The translations under genes and the position numbers were made by a program. Shown piece after piece: positions 1 to 7,282 of a stretch of DNA of 41,748 nt. Under the pieces are notes generated by a model that searched no databases, had not been told where the DNA came from, and worked only from the letters and a program-made list of their open reading frames with translations. Position 1 is the stretch's first letter. Each line of letters starts with the position of its first letter. Where the stretch lies: positions 1,729-43,476 of the forward strand of contig CAJOEW010000022.1 of NCBI GenBank assembly GCA_905233525.1, written 5' to 3'. The stretch is from an uncultured Synergistales bacterium. Its GTDB lineage: Bacteria; Synergistota; Synergistia; Synergistales; Aminobacteriaceae.

Positions 1-56
1 CACATCTCAAGCTCGCCTGTTAAAAATTCAAGCTCTTTTTTTCTGATTGATTTCAT
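1..56 (-). CDS. N-terminal fragment of an unidentified protein (runs off left edge)
   Basis: An ATG at 56-54 on the minus strand opens a frame that stays open to the window edge and encodes a charged start, MKSIRKKELEFLTGELEM. It lies 10 bp after the metG stop codon, on the same strand, so it is probably the next gene of the metG transcription unit. Eighteen residues are too few to identify the family. Confidence 0.5.
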   Translation of the reverse strand, partial: MKSIRKKELEFLTGELEM

Positions 57-66
57 GTTTTTATTC

Positions 67-2010
67 TTAGCTCACTCTGCTGCCCAATGGTATACCGTCG
101 AGATTTTCAGGTATAACGAGAGTCAACGCTTCTGCATTGCCGTCGATTTTTTTACTTGCAGCTAAGATCATTCCGTTGCTTTCGATTCCGCATAATTTAG
201 CCGGTTTCAAATTCGTTACGAGGATAATATTTTTACCGATAAGCTCATCAGTTTTAAAGAAATTTTTTATGCCTGAACAGACCGTACGTTTTTCATAGCC
301 TAAATCAATTTCAAGCTTGTATAATTTCTTTGATTTTTTAATTTCTTCAGCGCTTATGATTTTTCCTACACGCAACTCAATTTTTCTGAAGTCATCGATT
401 GAAATTTCCGGCTCGTGTTCAGGTTCCTGTTCTTGCGTCTGATTTTGAGGAGCCTTTTTAGCGTCTTGAGCCTTCTGCCATTCATCAAGATCAATGCGCG
501 GGAATAATACCTCTGATTTTTTGATGACATTGCCGGCGGAATTTCCCCATTTAAAATTTTTATAAAGCATTGTTACAGGATCTTGTTCTATTCCGAGCTG
601 GCTGTAAATCCTTTGAGACGTTCGAGGCATGAACGGAGCAATTAACAAGCCTGATAATCTCAAAGCCTCGTATAAATTTAATAACACGTAATTTAATTTT
701 GCTTTACTTTCGTCAGAATTTTCTTTAGCTAATTTCCATGGCGTTGTCTCATCAATAAATTTATTAGCGCGGCTGATGAACTCCCAAATAATTTTTAAAG
801 CTTCGTCAAATGCATATTTATTCATGGCCTCATCAACGCGTGTTAATATTTTTTCGGACATGGTGCTTAAATCGGACTCGGCATTATCGCATTCAGGGAC
901 TTTAGCGCCGCAATAATTATTTATCATTTGAAGCGTACGGTTTAATAAATTTCCCAAGTCATTTGCTAAATCGCTGTTAATTCTTCCAACGAGAGCCGAT
1001 TCTGAAAAATTCCCGTCATTTCCGAAAGGTATTTCACGCATTAAAAAATATCTGAATTGATCGAGGCCGTATTCTTCAACCATTTTAAACGGATCGATTA
1101 CGTTGCCTTTAGTCTTGCTCATTTTTTCGCCTTCGTAAGTCCACCAGCCGTGAGCAATTATTTCAGCCGGTAAATTTATTCCGAGCGCCAATAACATTAA
1201 AGGCCATGTCACGCAATGGAATCTGATAATATCTTTACCAACCATATGACGGACGCAAGGCCAAAAATTTTTAAAGTCATCGGAATTTTCATCAGGATAA
1301 CCGAGTGCAGCCATATAATTAACGAGAGCATCAAACCAGACATAAATTACATGTTTTTCATCACCAGGCACAGGTATTCCCCATTTTAGACTTGTGCGTG
1401 AAACTGATTGATCATGAACTCCGCCGCGTAAGAAGCTCATAATTTCGTTATATCTGATTTCGGGTAAGATTGCTTTAGCGTTTTGTTCATAAAATTTTAT
1501 CAAGTCAGGAATATATTTAGAGCCTTTGAAAAAATAGCTTTCTTCTTCCATAATTTTTAGAGGCCGGCCGCATTGAGGACAGGTTTTATTTTCACCCATA
1601 CTATTTTCAGGCACATAAGTTTCACACGGCACGCAGTAATAACCTGAATAAGTGCCTTTGTAAATATCGCCCTGATCGAGTAATTTTTTAAACACGGCCT
1701 GAACTGCTTTAACATGTCTTTGTTCTGTCGTGCGTATAAAATCGTCGTTGCTTATGTTTAAAATTTTCCAGAGCCTCTTAAAATTCAAATGTATATCATC
1801 AACGAGTTCTTGAGGCGTAATATTTTTTGATAGTGCTTTTTCCTGAATCTTTTGTCCGTGTTCGTCAGTACCTGTTAAGAATTTTACATTATAGCCGCTC
1901 ATGCGTTTATATCTTGCGATAACGTCACATGCGATCGTAGTATAAGCGTGGCCGATGTGAGGAATATCATTAACGTAATAGATCGGCGTTGTTATAAAAA
2001 AATTTTTCAA
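67..2010 (-). CDS. metG: Methionyl-tRNA synthetase with C-terminal tRNA-binding domain
   Basis: Class I aminoacyl-tRNA synthetase that charges tRNA-Met in the cytoplasm. The HIGH-type signature (PHIGH) is at residues 17-21, the KMSKS-type loop reads KMSKTKGN, and a CVPC/CPQC zinc-knuckle pair lies in the connective region. The last 100 or so residues (from SIDDFRKIELRVGKI) are an EMAP/Trbp111-like OB fold that aids dimerisation and tRNA binding. At 647 aa this is the normal length for the domain-fused form. The start codon is TTG. A good Shine-Dalgarno sequence (GGAGG, 2027-2023) lies 12 nt upstream, a long spacing, and there is no in-frame ATG nearby. Transcription probably starts from the palindromic -10 box at 2047-2054 shared with rarA. 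Confidence 0.97.
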   Translation of the reverse strand: MKNFFITTPIYYVNDIPHIGHAYTTIACDVIARYKRMSGYNVKFLTGTDEHGQKIQEKALSKNITPQELVDDIHLNFKRLWKILNISNDDFIRTTEQRHVKAVQAVFKKLLDQGDIYKGTYSGYYCVPCETYVPENSMGENKTCPQCGRPLKIMEEESYFFKGSKYIPDLIKFYEQNAKAILPEIRYNEIMSFLRGGVHDQSVSRTSLKWGIPVPGDEKHVIYVWFDALVNYMAALGYPDENSDDFKNFWPCVRHMVGKDIIRFHCVTWPLMLLALGINLPAEIIAHGWWTYEGEKMSKTKGNVIDPFKMVEEYGLDQFRYFLMREIPFGNDGNFSESALVGRINSDLANDLGNLLNRTLQMINNYCGAKVPECDNAESDLSTMSEKILTRVDEAMNKYAFDEALKIIWEFISRANKFIDETTPWKLAKENSDESKAKLNYVLLNLYEALRLSGLLIAPFMPRTSQRIYSQLGIEQDPVTMLYKNFKWGNSAGNVIKKSEVLFPRIDLDEWQKAQDAKKAPQNQTQEQEPEHEPEISIDDFRKIELRVGKIISAEEIKKSKKLYKLEIDLGYEKRTVCSGIKNFFKTDELIGKNIILVTNLKPAKLCGIESNGMILAASKKIDGNAEALTLVIPENLDGIPLGSRVS

Positions 2011-2046
2011 GATGAAAAAAAACCTCCTTCAAAATTCATGAAAGAA

Positions 2047-2054
2047 ATTATAAT
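2047..2054. promoter_or_regulatory. Palindromic -10 box between metG and rarA
   Basis: ATTATAAT is its own reverse complement, so a TATAAT hexamer is presented to both strands in the 50-bp gap between the divergent genes. On the minus strand it would give metG a short leader containing its Shine-Dalgarno. On the plus strand it sits only 6 nt before the rarA ATG, so an rarA transcript from it would be essentially leaderless. No strong -35 is visible on either side (CTTCAA at 2027-2032 is the best plus-strand candidate). Confidence 0.5.
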
Positions 2055-2060
2055 AGCACT

Positions 2061-3350
2061 ATGATCGAAGAAAATAATTTATTTTCAAATTTGAGCGTCC
2101 AGCCTTTAGCAGCGCGGTTACGTCCAAAAGATTTAAATGATTTTGTCGGACAGGAGCATTTATTAGGCGAAGGCAAAATTTTACGGCGTATGATTGATAG
2201 CGATAAAATCCCGTCGATGATTTTTTTTGGGCCTCCTGGAGTTGGTAAAACGACTTTAGCCGGAATAATTGCGAATCGTACGAAGGCGGAATTTATAAAT
2301 TTTTCAGCAGTTAACAGCGGCATAAAAGAAATTAAAAACGTAATGCAGCAAGCCGAACACAATCGAAATTTTGGAATGAGGACGCTGTTATTTATCGATG
2401 AGATTCACAGATTTAACAAGGCTCAACAAGATGCTTTTTTACCATTTGTGGAGCGAGGCAGCATAATTTTAATTGGAGCCACGACGGAGAATCCATCATT
2501 TGAAATCAACAGCGCTTTATTATCACGTTGCAGAGTTTTTATTTTGAAAGCCTTAACGCCTGATAACGTTGTCGAATTATTAAAGCGGGCGAATAAAATT
2601 TATAATCTTGAAATTTCCGAAGAGCTTTTAAGAAATTTAGCAATATTTTCAAACGGTGACGCGCGGTCAGCATTATCGGTATTTGAAATGATAGCTATGA
2701 CCGGTGAAAAAATTATCACGCCTGAAATTATTGAGCAGTGCACATCAAGACGATCGCTTTTATACGATAAGAACGGTGAAGAGCATTATAATTTGATCTC
2801 AGCTTTACACAAATCGATGAGAAATTCTGATCCTGACGCTGCGATTTACTGGTTAACGAGAATGCTTGAATCAGGTGAAGATCCGTTATATATAGCTCGG
2901 CGTGTAATAAGATTTGCGAGTGAAGATATCGGCCTTGCAGAACCTCACGCTCTTGAAATGGCTGTAGCTGCTTATAACGCATGTCATTATATTGGTATGC
3001 CAGAGTGCGGAATAAATTTAGCTCAAGCCGTTGTTCATATGTCGATTTGTCCAAAATCTAATGCTCTTTACGCTGCATATAACAAAGCAAGAAACGACGC
3101 TGTAAAAAATTTAGCTTCGCCTGTGCCATTATGGTTAAGGAATGCGCCTACGGCTTTAATGAAAAATTTAGGTTACGGCAAAAATTATAAATACGCTCAT
3201 GATTATGAAGACCGTATAACAAAAATGCAATGTTTACCGGATGAATTGCGCGAGCGTGAATATTACGAGCCGTCAGAGCAAGGAGCGGAATTAAATTATA
3301 AAAAGCGTCTCGAAAAAATAAAGGCGTATAAAAAAAATCTCCCGTCATAA
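2061..3350 (+). CDS. rarA: Replication-associated recombination protein RarA (MgsA, AAA+ ATPase)
   Basis: RarA/MgsA acts at stalled replication forks as a clamp-loader-like AAA+ ATPase. The protein has Walker A GPPGVGKTT near residue 59, Walker B LLFIDEIHRF near residue 109, a sensor-type GATTENPSFEIN motif, and the C-terminal helical and tetramerisation region typical of the family. Its 429 aa is normal length. There is no Shine-Dalgarno before the ATG; instead TATAAT ends 6 nt upstream, so initiation may be leaderless. The last codons overlap the hairpin that terminates the opposing carbamoyltransferase operon. Confidence 0.96.
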   Translation: MIEENNLFSNLSVQPLAARLRPKDLNDFVGQEHLLGEGKILRRMIDSDKIPSMIFFGPPGVGKTTLAGIIANRTKAEFINFSAVNSGIKEIKNVMQQAEHNRNFGMRTLLFIDEIHRFNKAQQDAFLPFVERGSIILIGATTENPSFEINSALLSRCRVFILKALTPDNVVELLKRANKIYNLEISEELLRNLAIFSNGDARSALSVFEMIAMTGEKIITPEIIEQCTSRRSLLYDKNGEEHYNLISALHKSMRNSDPDAAIYWLTRMLESGEDPLYIARRVIRFASEDIGLAEPHALEMAVAAYNACHYIGMPECGINLAQAVVHMSICPKSNALYAAYNKARNDAVKNLASPVPLWLRNAPTALMKNLGYGKNYKYAHDYEDRITKMQCLPDELREREYYEPSEQGAELNYKKRLEKIKAYKKNLPS

Positions 3351-3364
3351 ATTTCAAACGGGAG
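3331..3364 (-). terminator. Rho-independent terminator of the carbamoyltransferase operon, inside the rarA 3' end
   Basis: CTCCCGT (3339-3345) and ACGGGAG (3358-3364) form a 7-bp stem with a 12-nt loop. Read leftward, the hairpin is followed by A and then eight or so T (3338-3331), a good terminator for the leftward operon ending at 3391. The left arm and T-tract lie inside the last codons of rarA. There is no T-tract on the rightward side. Confidence 0.75.
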
Positions 3365-3390
3365 GCCATGCGAATTTTATTTAAAATTTT

Positions 3391-3747
3391 TTACATCATG
3401 TAATTATAAAGATCTGTGCTTGTGAAAGTATTAACGCGTTCAGTTTTAGATTTTCTATACGCAGCTAACAAAGCCGGTGTGAATTTTTTTGCTTGAGCGT
3501 CATTCTGCCATAATTTTGAGAGATTTTCGGAGAAGTCAGAGAATTCGCCCGACTCGTAAATTGTTAAAGCGCTGTCGAGATGTTTAGATGTTTCATAATT
3601 TACGAAATAAGACTCAGAATCATTATCTATCACAGGAAATTTATAACCGTCCTGTTCAGATTTAGCGATGTCAAAAATTTTTTGTTTTTCCGTTGCGAGT
3701 TTAGCCTTTAAATTTTCAGAGCTGTTAGTATTATTAGTCGAGTTCAT
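3391..3747 (-). CDS. Hypothetical protein, 118 aa, downstream partner of carbamoyltransferase
   Basis: Family not recognised. The frame extends further upstream, but the supported start is the ATG at 3747, with GGAG at 3759-3756 and an 8-nt spacer. That ATG overlaps the last codons of the carbamoyltransferase, indicating translational coupling. The product is soluble, with a Ser/Asn-rich N-terminus, a Lys/Glu-rich helix, and a helical C-terminal half (KFTPALLAAYRKSK) ending in LYNYMM. There is no signal peptide or membrane segment. It could be an accessory subunit for the carbamoyltransferase or unrelated; the sequence does not decide. Confidence 0.75.
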   Translation of the reverse strand: MNSTNNTNSSENLKAKLATEKQKIFDIAKSEQDGYKFPVIDNDSESYFVNYETSKHLDSALTIYESGEFSDFSENLSKLWQNDAQAKKFTPALLAAYRKSKTERVNTFTSTDLYNYMM

Positions 3748-5572
3748 AGCGTTTTCTCCAATCCTCATCATTTTGTAATTTCGGCTGTTGTTCTTTGTAG
3801 AGTAAATAATTTTCAAGCACTAAGCAATCCATTTCAGTGCGCATGAAACATAAATAAGCGTCTTTTGGAGTGCATACAATTGGCTCGCCTCTGACATTGA
3901 ACGAAGTATTTATGAGTACAGCGCAGCCTGTGAGCTTTTCAAATTCTTTAATGAGTCCGTGAAATTTAGGATTAGTATTTGCGTCAACGGTTTGAACTCG
4001 TGCAGAATAATCTATATGAGTTACGGCCGGAATATCAGATCTTTTAGCATTAACTACCGGTAACATATCGTCGTCATAATTTTTCAAGAACTGTTCTTTA
4101 TCAAAAGGCAGCCTGCGGTTTTCAACGACGTTAGCAACGAGCAGCATATAAGGGCTGTCAGTATTCATTTCGAAATAATCACTGACTCTTTCACGCAACA
4201 CAGCCGGAGCGAAAGGTCTAAAGGACTCGCGGTATTTAATTTTGAGATTTAAAATCGACTGCATTTTTTCAGAGCGAGGATCTCCTAAAATTGTACGGTT
4301 ACCTAAAGCGCGCGGGCCATATTCCATTTTATCCTGGAACCAGCCAATAACTTTACCGTCAGCAATTTCTTTAGCGACAGTTTCAAAAAGTTTTTGATCG
4401 TCATCAAAGAAGACTGCTTTAAAATTATTTTGCGATAAAAATTTTGATATTTCGTCATTTGAGAAAGCAGCGCCTAAATAACTTCCGTTTTGAGAATCAT
4501 GGCCTGTAATAATTCTTTCGCCGTTAAATTTATTATAATAAGCATACAGAGCACAGCCTAAAGCTCCTCCAGCGTCACCTGCAGCCGGTTGAATCCAGAT
4601 GTGATCAAAAATTTGTTCTTTTAAAATTTTACCGTTAGCCACGCAATTTAAAGCGACTCCACCAGCCATTACGAGATTATTTTCGCCTGTGATATTTTTA
4701 GCAGAACGGGCGAGCTTTAAAATTATTTCCTCAGTAATTTTTTGGGCTGATGCTGCGATATCCATTTCTCTGCGGGTGATTCTGGATTCCATTTTACGAG
4801 CCTGACCTCCGAACAACGCAGCGAATTTATCATTAGTCATGAACTTACCTTTATAAAAATCGAAGTATTCAAGATTCAATCTAAAGGAGCCGTCATTTTT
4901 GATATCAATAATATTATCTTTAATGGCATTATAAAAAACCGGTTCACCATAAGGAGCGAGTCCCATAAATTTATAATCGCCTGAATTAACTTTGAAGCCG
5001 CAAAAAGCAGTGAACGCGCTGTACATCAATCCCAACGAATGAGGATAATCGATCTCTTTAATGACTTTAATATATTTATTTTGTCCGTGGCCTATTGTAG
5101 TCGTAGCCCATTCGCCAACGCCGTCAATTGTGAGCACGGCAGCATTTTCAAAAGGAGACGGATAAAAAGCTGAAGCGCCGTGAGAAATATGATGTTCGAG
5201 CGTTAATAATTTATCTTCACGTCCTAACACGCCGTAATGTTCACGTAATCTTCTATCGACAGCGAGCCTTGAAAAAATTATGTCATCGAGTCTTTCATTA
5301 ACGATATAATCTGATTCTCCAGCGAGAGCGATTACGTTATGAATATATCTATCGAGCGTTAATAAAGGCTGATCATAATAGACTACTGCATCGGCTTCAT
5401 ACATTTTGATATTTGCTGACGCTAAACAGAAATCAATGGCATTAAAAGGTATTGAATTATCATGTTTAATTCTTGTGAAGCGTTCTTCCTGGGCGGCTGC
5501 TAAAATTTTTCCGTCCTCAATAATTGCAGCGGCTGAATCGTGATAGAGACCGGAAATCCCTAGTATTTTCAC
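3734..5572 (-). CDS. NodU/CmcH-family carbamoyltransferase
   Basis: This family transfers a carbamoyl group from carbamoyl phosphate to a hydroxyl on a sugar or natural product, via a carbamoyl-adenylate. The N-terminal half (KILGISGLYHDSAAAI to about residue 340) has the family's kinase-fold core, including HHISHGASAFYPSPF with the conserved histidines and GGVALNCVANGKI. The C-terminal half (from about residue 385, GWFQDKMEYGPRALGNRTIL) is the carbamoyltransferase C-terminal domain, ending CTPKDAYLCFMRTEMDCLVL. Its 612 aa is normal. The GTG start overlaps the TAG stop of the upstream SGNH gene by one base and has AGGAGG 8 nt upstream, so the two are translationally coupled. The acceptor is unknown; a cell-surface glycan is the likeliest guess given the partner. 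Confidence 0.93.
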   Translation of the reverse strand: MKILGISGLYHDSAAAIIEDGKILAAAQEERFTRIKHDNSIPFNAIDFCLASANIKMYEADAVVYYDQPLLTLDRYIHNVIALAGESDYIVNERLDDIIFSRLAVDRRLREHYGVLGREDKLLTLEHHISHGASAFYPSPFENAAVLTIDGVGEWATTTIGHGQNKYIKVIKEIDYPHSLGLMYSAFTAFCGFKVNSGDYKFMGLAPYGEPVFYNAIKDNIIDIKNDGSFRLNLEYFDFYKGKFMTNDKFAALFGGQARKMESRITRREMDIAASAQKITEEIILKLARSAKNITGENNLVMAGGVALNCVANGKILKEQIFDHIWIQPAAGDAGGALGCALYAYYNKFNGERIITGHDSQNGSYLGAAFSNDEISKFLSQNNFKAVFFDDDQKLFETVAKEIADGKVIGWFQDKMEYGPRALGNRTILGDPRSEKMQSILNLKIKYRESFRPFAPAVLRERVSDYFEMNTDSPYMLLVANVVENRRLPFDKEQFLKNYDDDMLPVVNAKRSDIPAVTHIDYSARVQTVDANTNPKFHGLIKEFEKLTGCAVLINTSFNVRGEPIVCTPKDAYLCFMRTEMDCLVLENYLLYKEQQPKLQNDEDWRKRYELD

Positions 5573-7173
5573 TAAATTTTCCTCCTGTTTTTATTTTCTA
5601 TAGCATTCAGGACAAACGGCAGAATTTTTTGAGCGATTATCCTGTTACCTTTCTCGTATACGTGGCAACAATCGTAATAAACATTGTCATGACCGTCAAA
5701 TATATGTGTAAAGTCATGAATGTGTAAATTTTCGCCTTCTTGTGAAATAAACGCAGACACATTTTCAAAGAACGAATTTATTCGCGGCATGTTTTTGTAC
5801 AGAAATAAAATATCTCTCGTTAACAGCGTTTTATTTACCGGCTGGAAGAACCCGTGAAATTCTATATTAAATCCTTTGCATACCAAGGACATAATTTTTT
5901 CACAGTCGATCCAAAAATCGGCTTTTGACTTATTATTTTGAACTCCTAAGCTTAAATCAGTCAACGGCAGCATAGACATATACGTGTTTTTAATTTTGCC
6001 GTGTTTGATGAGCTTGCTAAAAATATCCGGCATATAATCCCTAATGTACGGATGAGCTTCAACATCATAGCGTCCGAAACCATTATCAAGCATAGGAATG
6101 TCATTTATACCGCTGTAACTCAAAATTAAGTCAGGCCGAATCACAATACAATCTCTAATGAGTTTTATTACTTCCTGCGACACTGTATAACTTGACACTC
6201 CGCCGGAATAAATTTTCGCTGGTATTTTAAGCTCTTTCAGCATCTCACAGAGTGTTTCAGGCCAGCTTTTAATATTCTCGACATATGGATCAGATGTAGA
6301 GCCGCCCAAAACAGCTATTTTAAAAACATCGTTCTCATCATCCGAAATTTTATTCTCGAATATAGCAAAACCTGGATGATCATCTTCATTTCTAGCATAA
6401 CCCAACAACGGATCATAAGCATTTATAAATCTGGTGCTGCACTGAGGAATTTTACGTCTGCCGTTCTTGAATATATCAACAGCGCTAAAGCCATTCTCAA
6501 CTAATGTTCCCTCAATTTTTGTATGGGCTTGTCTGTCAGTTATATAGAATAAAAATGAATCAGGCTGTTCATAAAAAAGTTCATCGATTTTCTTGACATA
6601 TTTTTTATAACGCTCATCGATTTTATAAGATCTATCAGGATTATAATCAAGAATTACTCCGTATAAAATTTCAGGCGCTTCATGTTCAATTATTTTCAAG
6701 TAATGTTCTGTGAATTCATTAAAGCCGAAGAAAACAATTTTTTTATCAGCGTGAAATCTTTTTAAATACATTATGTCTTTTTTTGCGTTACGTTTTATAT
6801 CGTATTTTTCAAATACCGGTATCAATTTCGGAAATTTATTAACAAGGCGTTTCACTATTCGTTCTTTGACATAATTTCTAAAAAATGCTGCGAGCCAATG
6901 TCGAAACGATAAAATTTTTAAGTTTTTGAATATGTCTTTGATAGCTTTTTTACCGAACAAAACGATCATATTATTTTCATCAATGCCATAATGTTTAAGC
7001 ACGTCAATATAATCAGCAGTTTCAATAACAAATAAATGTGAAGCCTTATCATCGTCCGGAATCTCATCCAAATCAACGGCAGTGAAAAATCTTGCAAAAT
7101 CCGAATCATTTTTTAAACAAGAACGCTTTACATCACCTGCAAAATCATTCTCGGAAAAGATCATTATTTTCAA
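5572..7173 (-). CDS. SGNH/GDSL-type hydrolase-like protein, two-domain
   Basis: The C-terminal part has the SGNH blocks: AVLGGSTSDPY (block I nucleophile Ser, about residue 290), a conserved Gly in SGGVSS, SGIND (Gly/Asn block III, about residue 355) and YYDCCHVYEKGN (Asp-x-x-His dyad, about residue 505). Such proteins are esterases or O-acyltransferases acting on glycans. The N-terminal 240 residues contain a Rossmann-like stretch (KIVFFGFNEFTEHYLK) resembling sugar-nucleotide-binding folds; its function is not clear. No signal peptide is seen, so it is probably cytoplasmic. The start is TTG, with AAGGCGG 12 nt upstream and TATAAT at 7214-7209. It is the first gene of the operon with the carbamoyltransferase and the 118-aa protein. 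Confidence 0.8.
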   Translation of the reverse strand: MKIMIFSENDFAGDVKRSCLKNDSDFARFFTAVDLDEIPDDDKASHLFVIETADYIDVLKHYGIDENNMIVLFGKKAIKDIFKNLKILSFRHWLAAFFRNYVKERIVKRLVNKFPKLIPVFEKYDIKRNAKKDIMYLKRFHADKKIVFFGFNEFTEHYLKIIEHEAPEILYGVILDYNPDRSYKIDERYKKYVKKIDELFYEQPDSFLFYITDRQAHTKIEGTLVENGFSAVDIFKNGRRKIPQCSTRFINAYDPLLGYARNEDDHPGFAIFENKISDDENDVFKIAVLGGSTSDPYVENIKSWPETLCEMLKELKIPAKIYSGGVSSYTVSQEVIKLIRDCIVIRPDLILSYSGINDIPMLDNGFGRYDVEAHPYIRDYMPDIFSKLIKHGKIKNTYMSMLPLTDLSLGVQNNKSKADFWIDCEKIMSLVCKGFNIEFHGFFQPVNKTLLTRDILFLYKNMPRINSFFENVSAFISQEGENLHIHDFTHIFDGHDNVYYDCCHVYEKGNRIIAQKILPFVLNAIENKNRRKI

Positions 7174-7208
7174 TTGAGTAAAAAACCGCCTTTCACGAAC
7201 TTTTGTAA

Positions 7209-7214
7209 ATTATA
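7209..7214 (-). promoter_or_regulatory. Probable -10 of the SGNH/carbamoyltransferase operon
   Basis: On the minus strand this reads TATAAT, about 35 bp before the TTG start at 7173. It gives a leader of about 28 nt that holds the Shine-Dalgarno. No convincing -35 is seen. Confidence 0.45.
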
Positions 7215-7282
7215 ACCTATTTAAAATTCGTGAGTTTTATGTTTGCGCTTTAATTTATGATTGGAGCGTGAAAAATTTACTT

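Noticed and set aside
2048-2362. Minus-strand frame within rarA
   Set aside because: Antisense shadow; rarA is clearly coding there.
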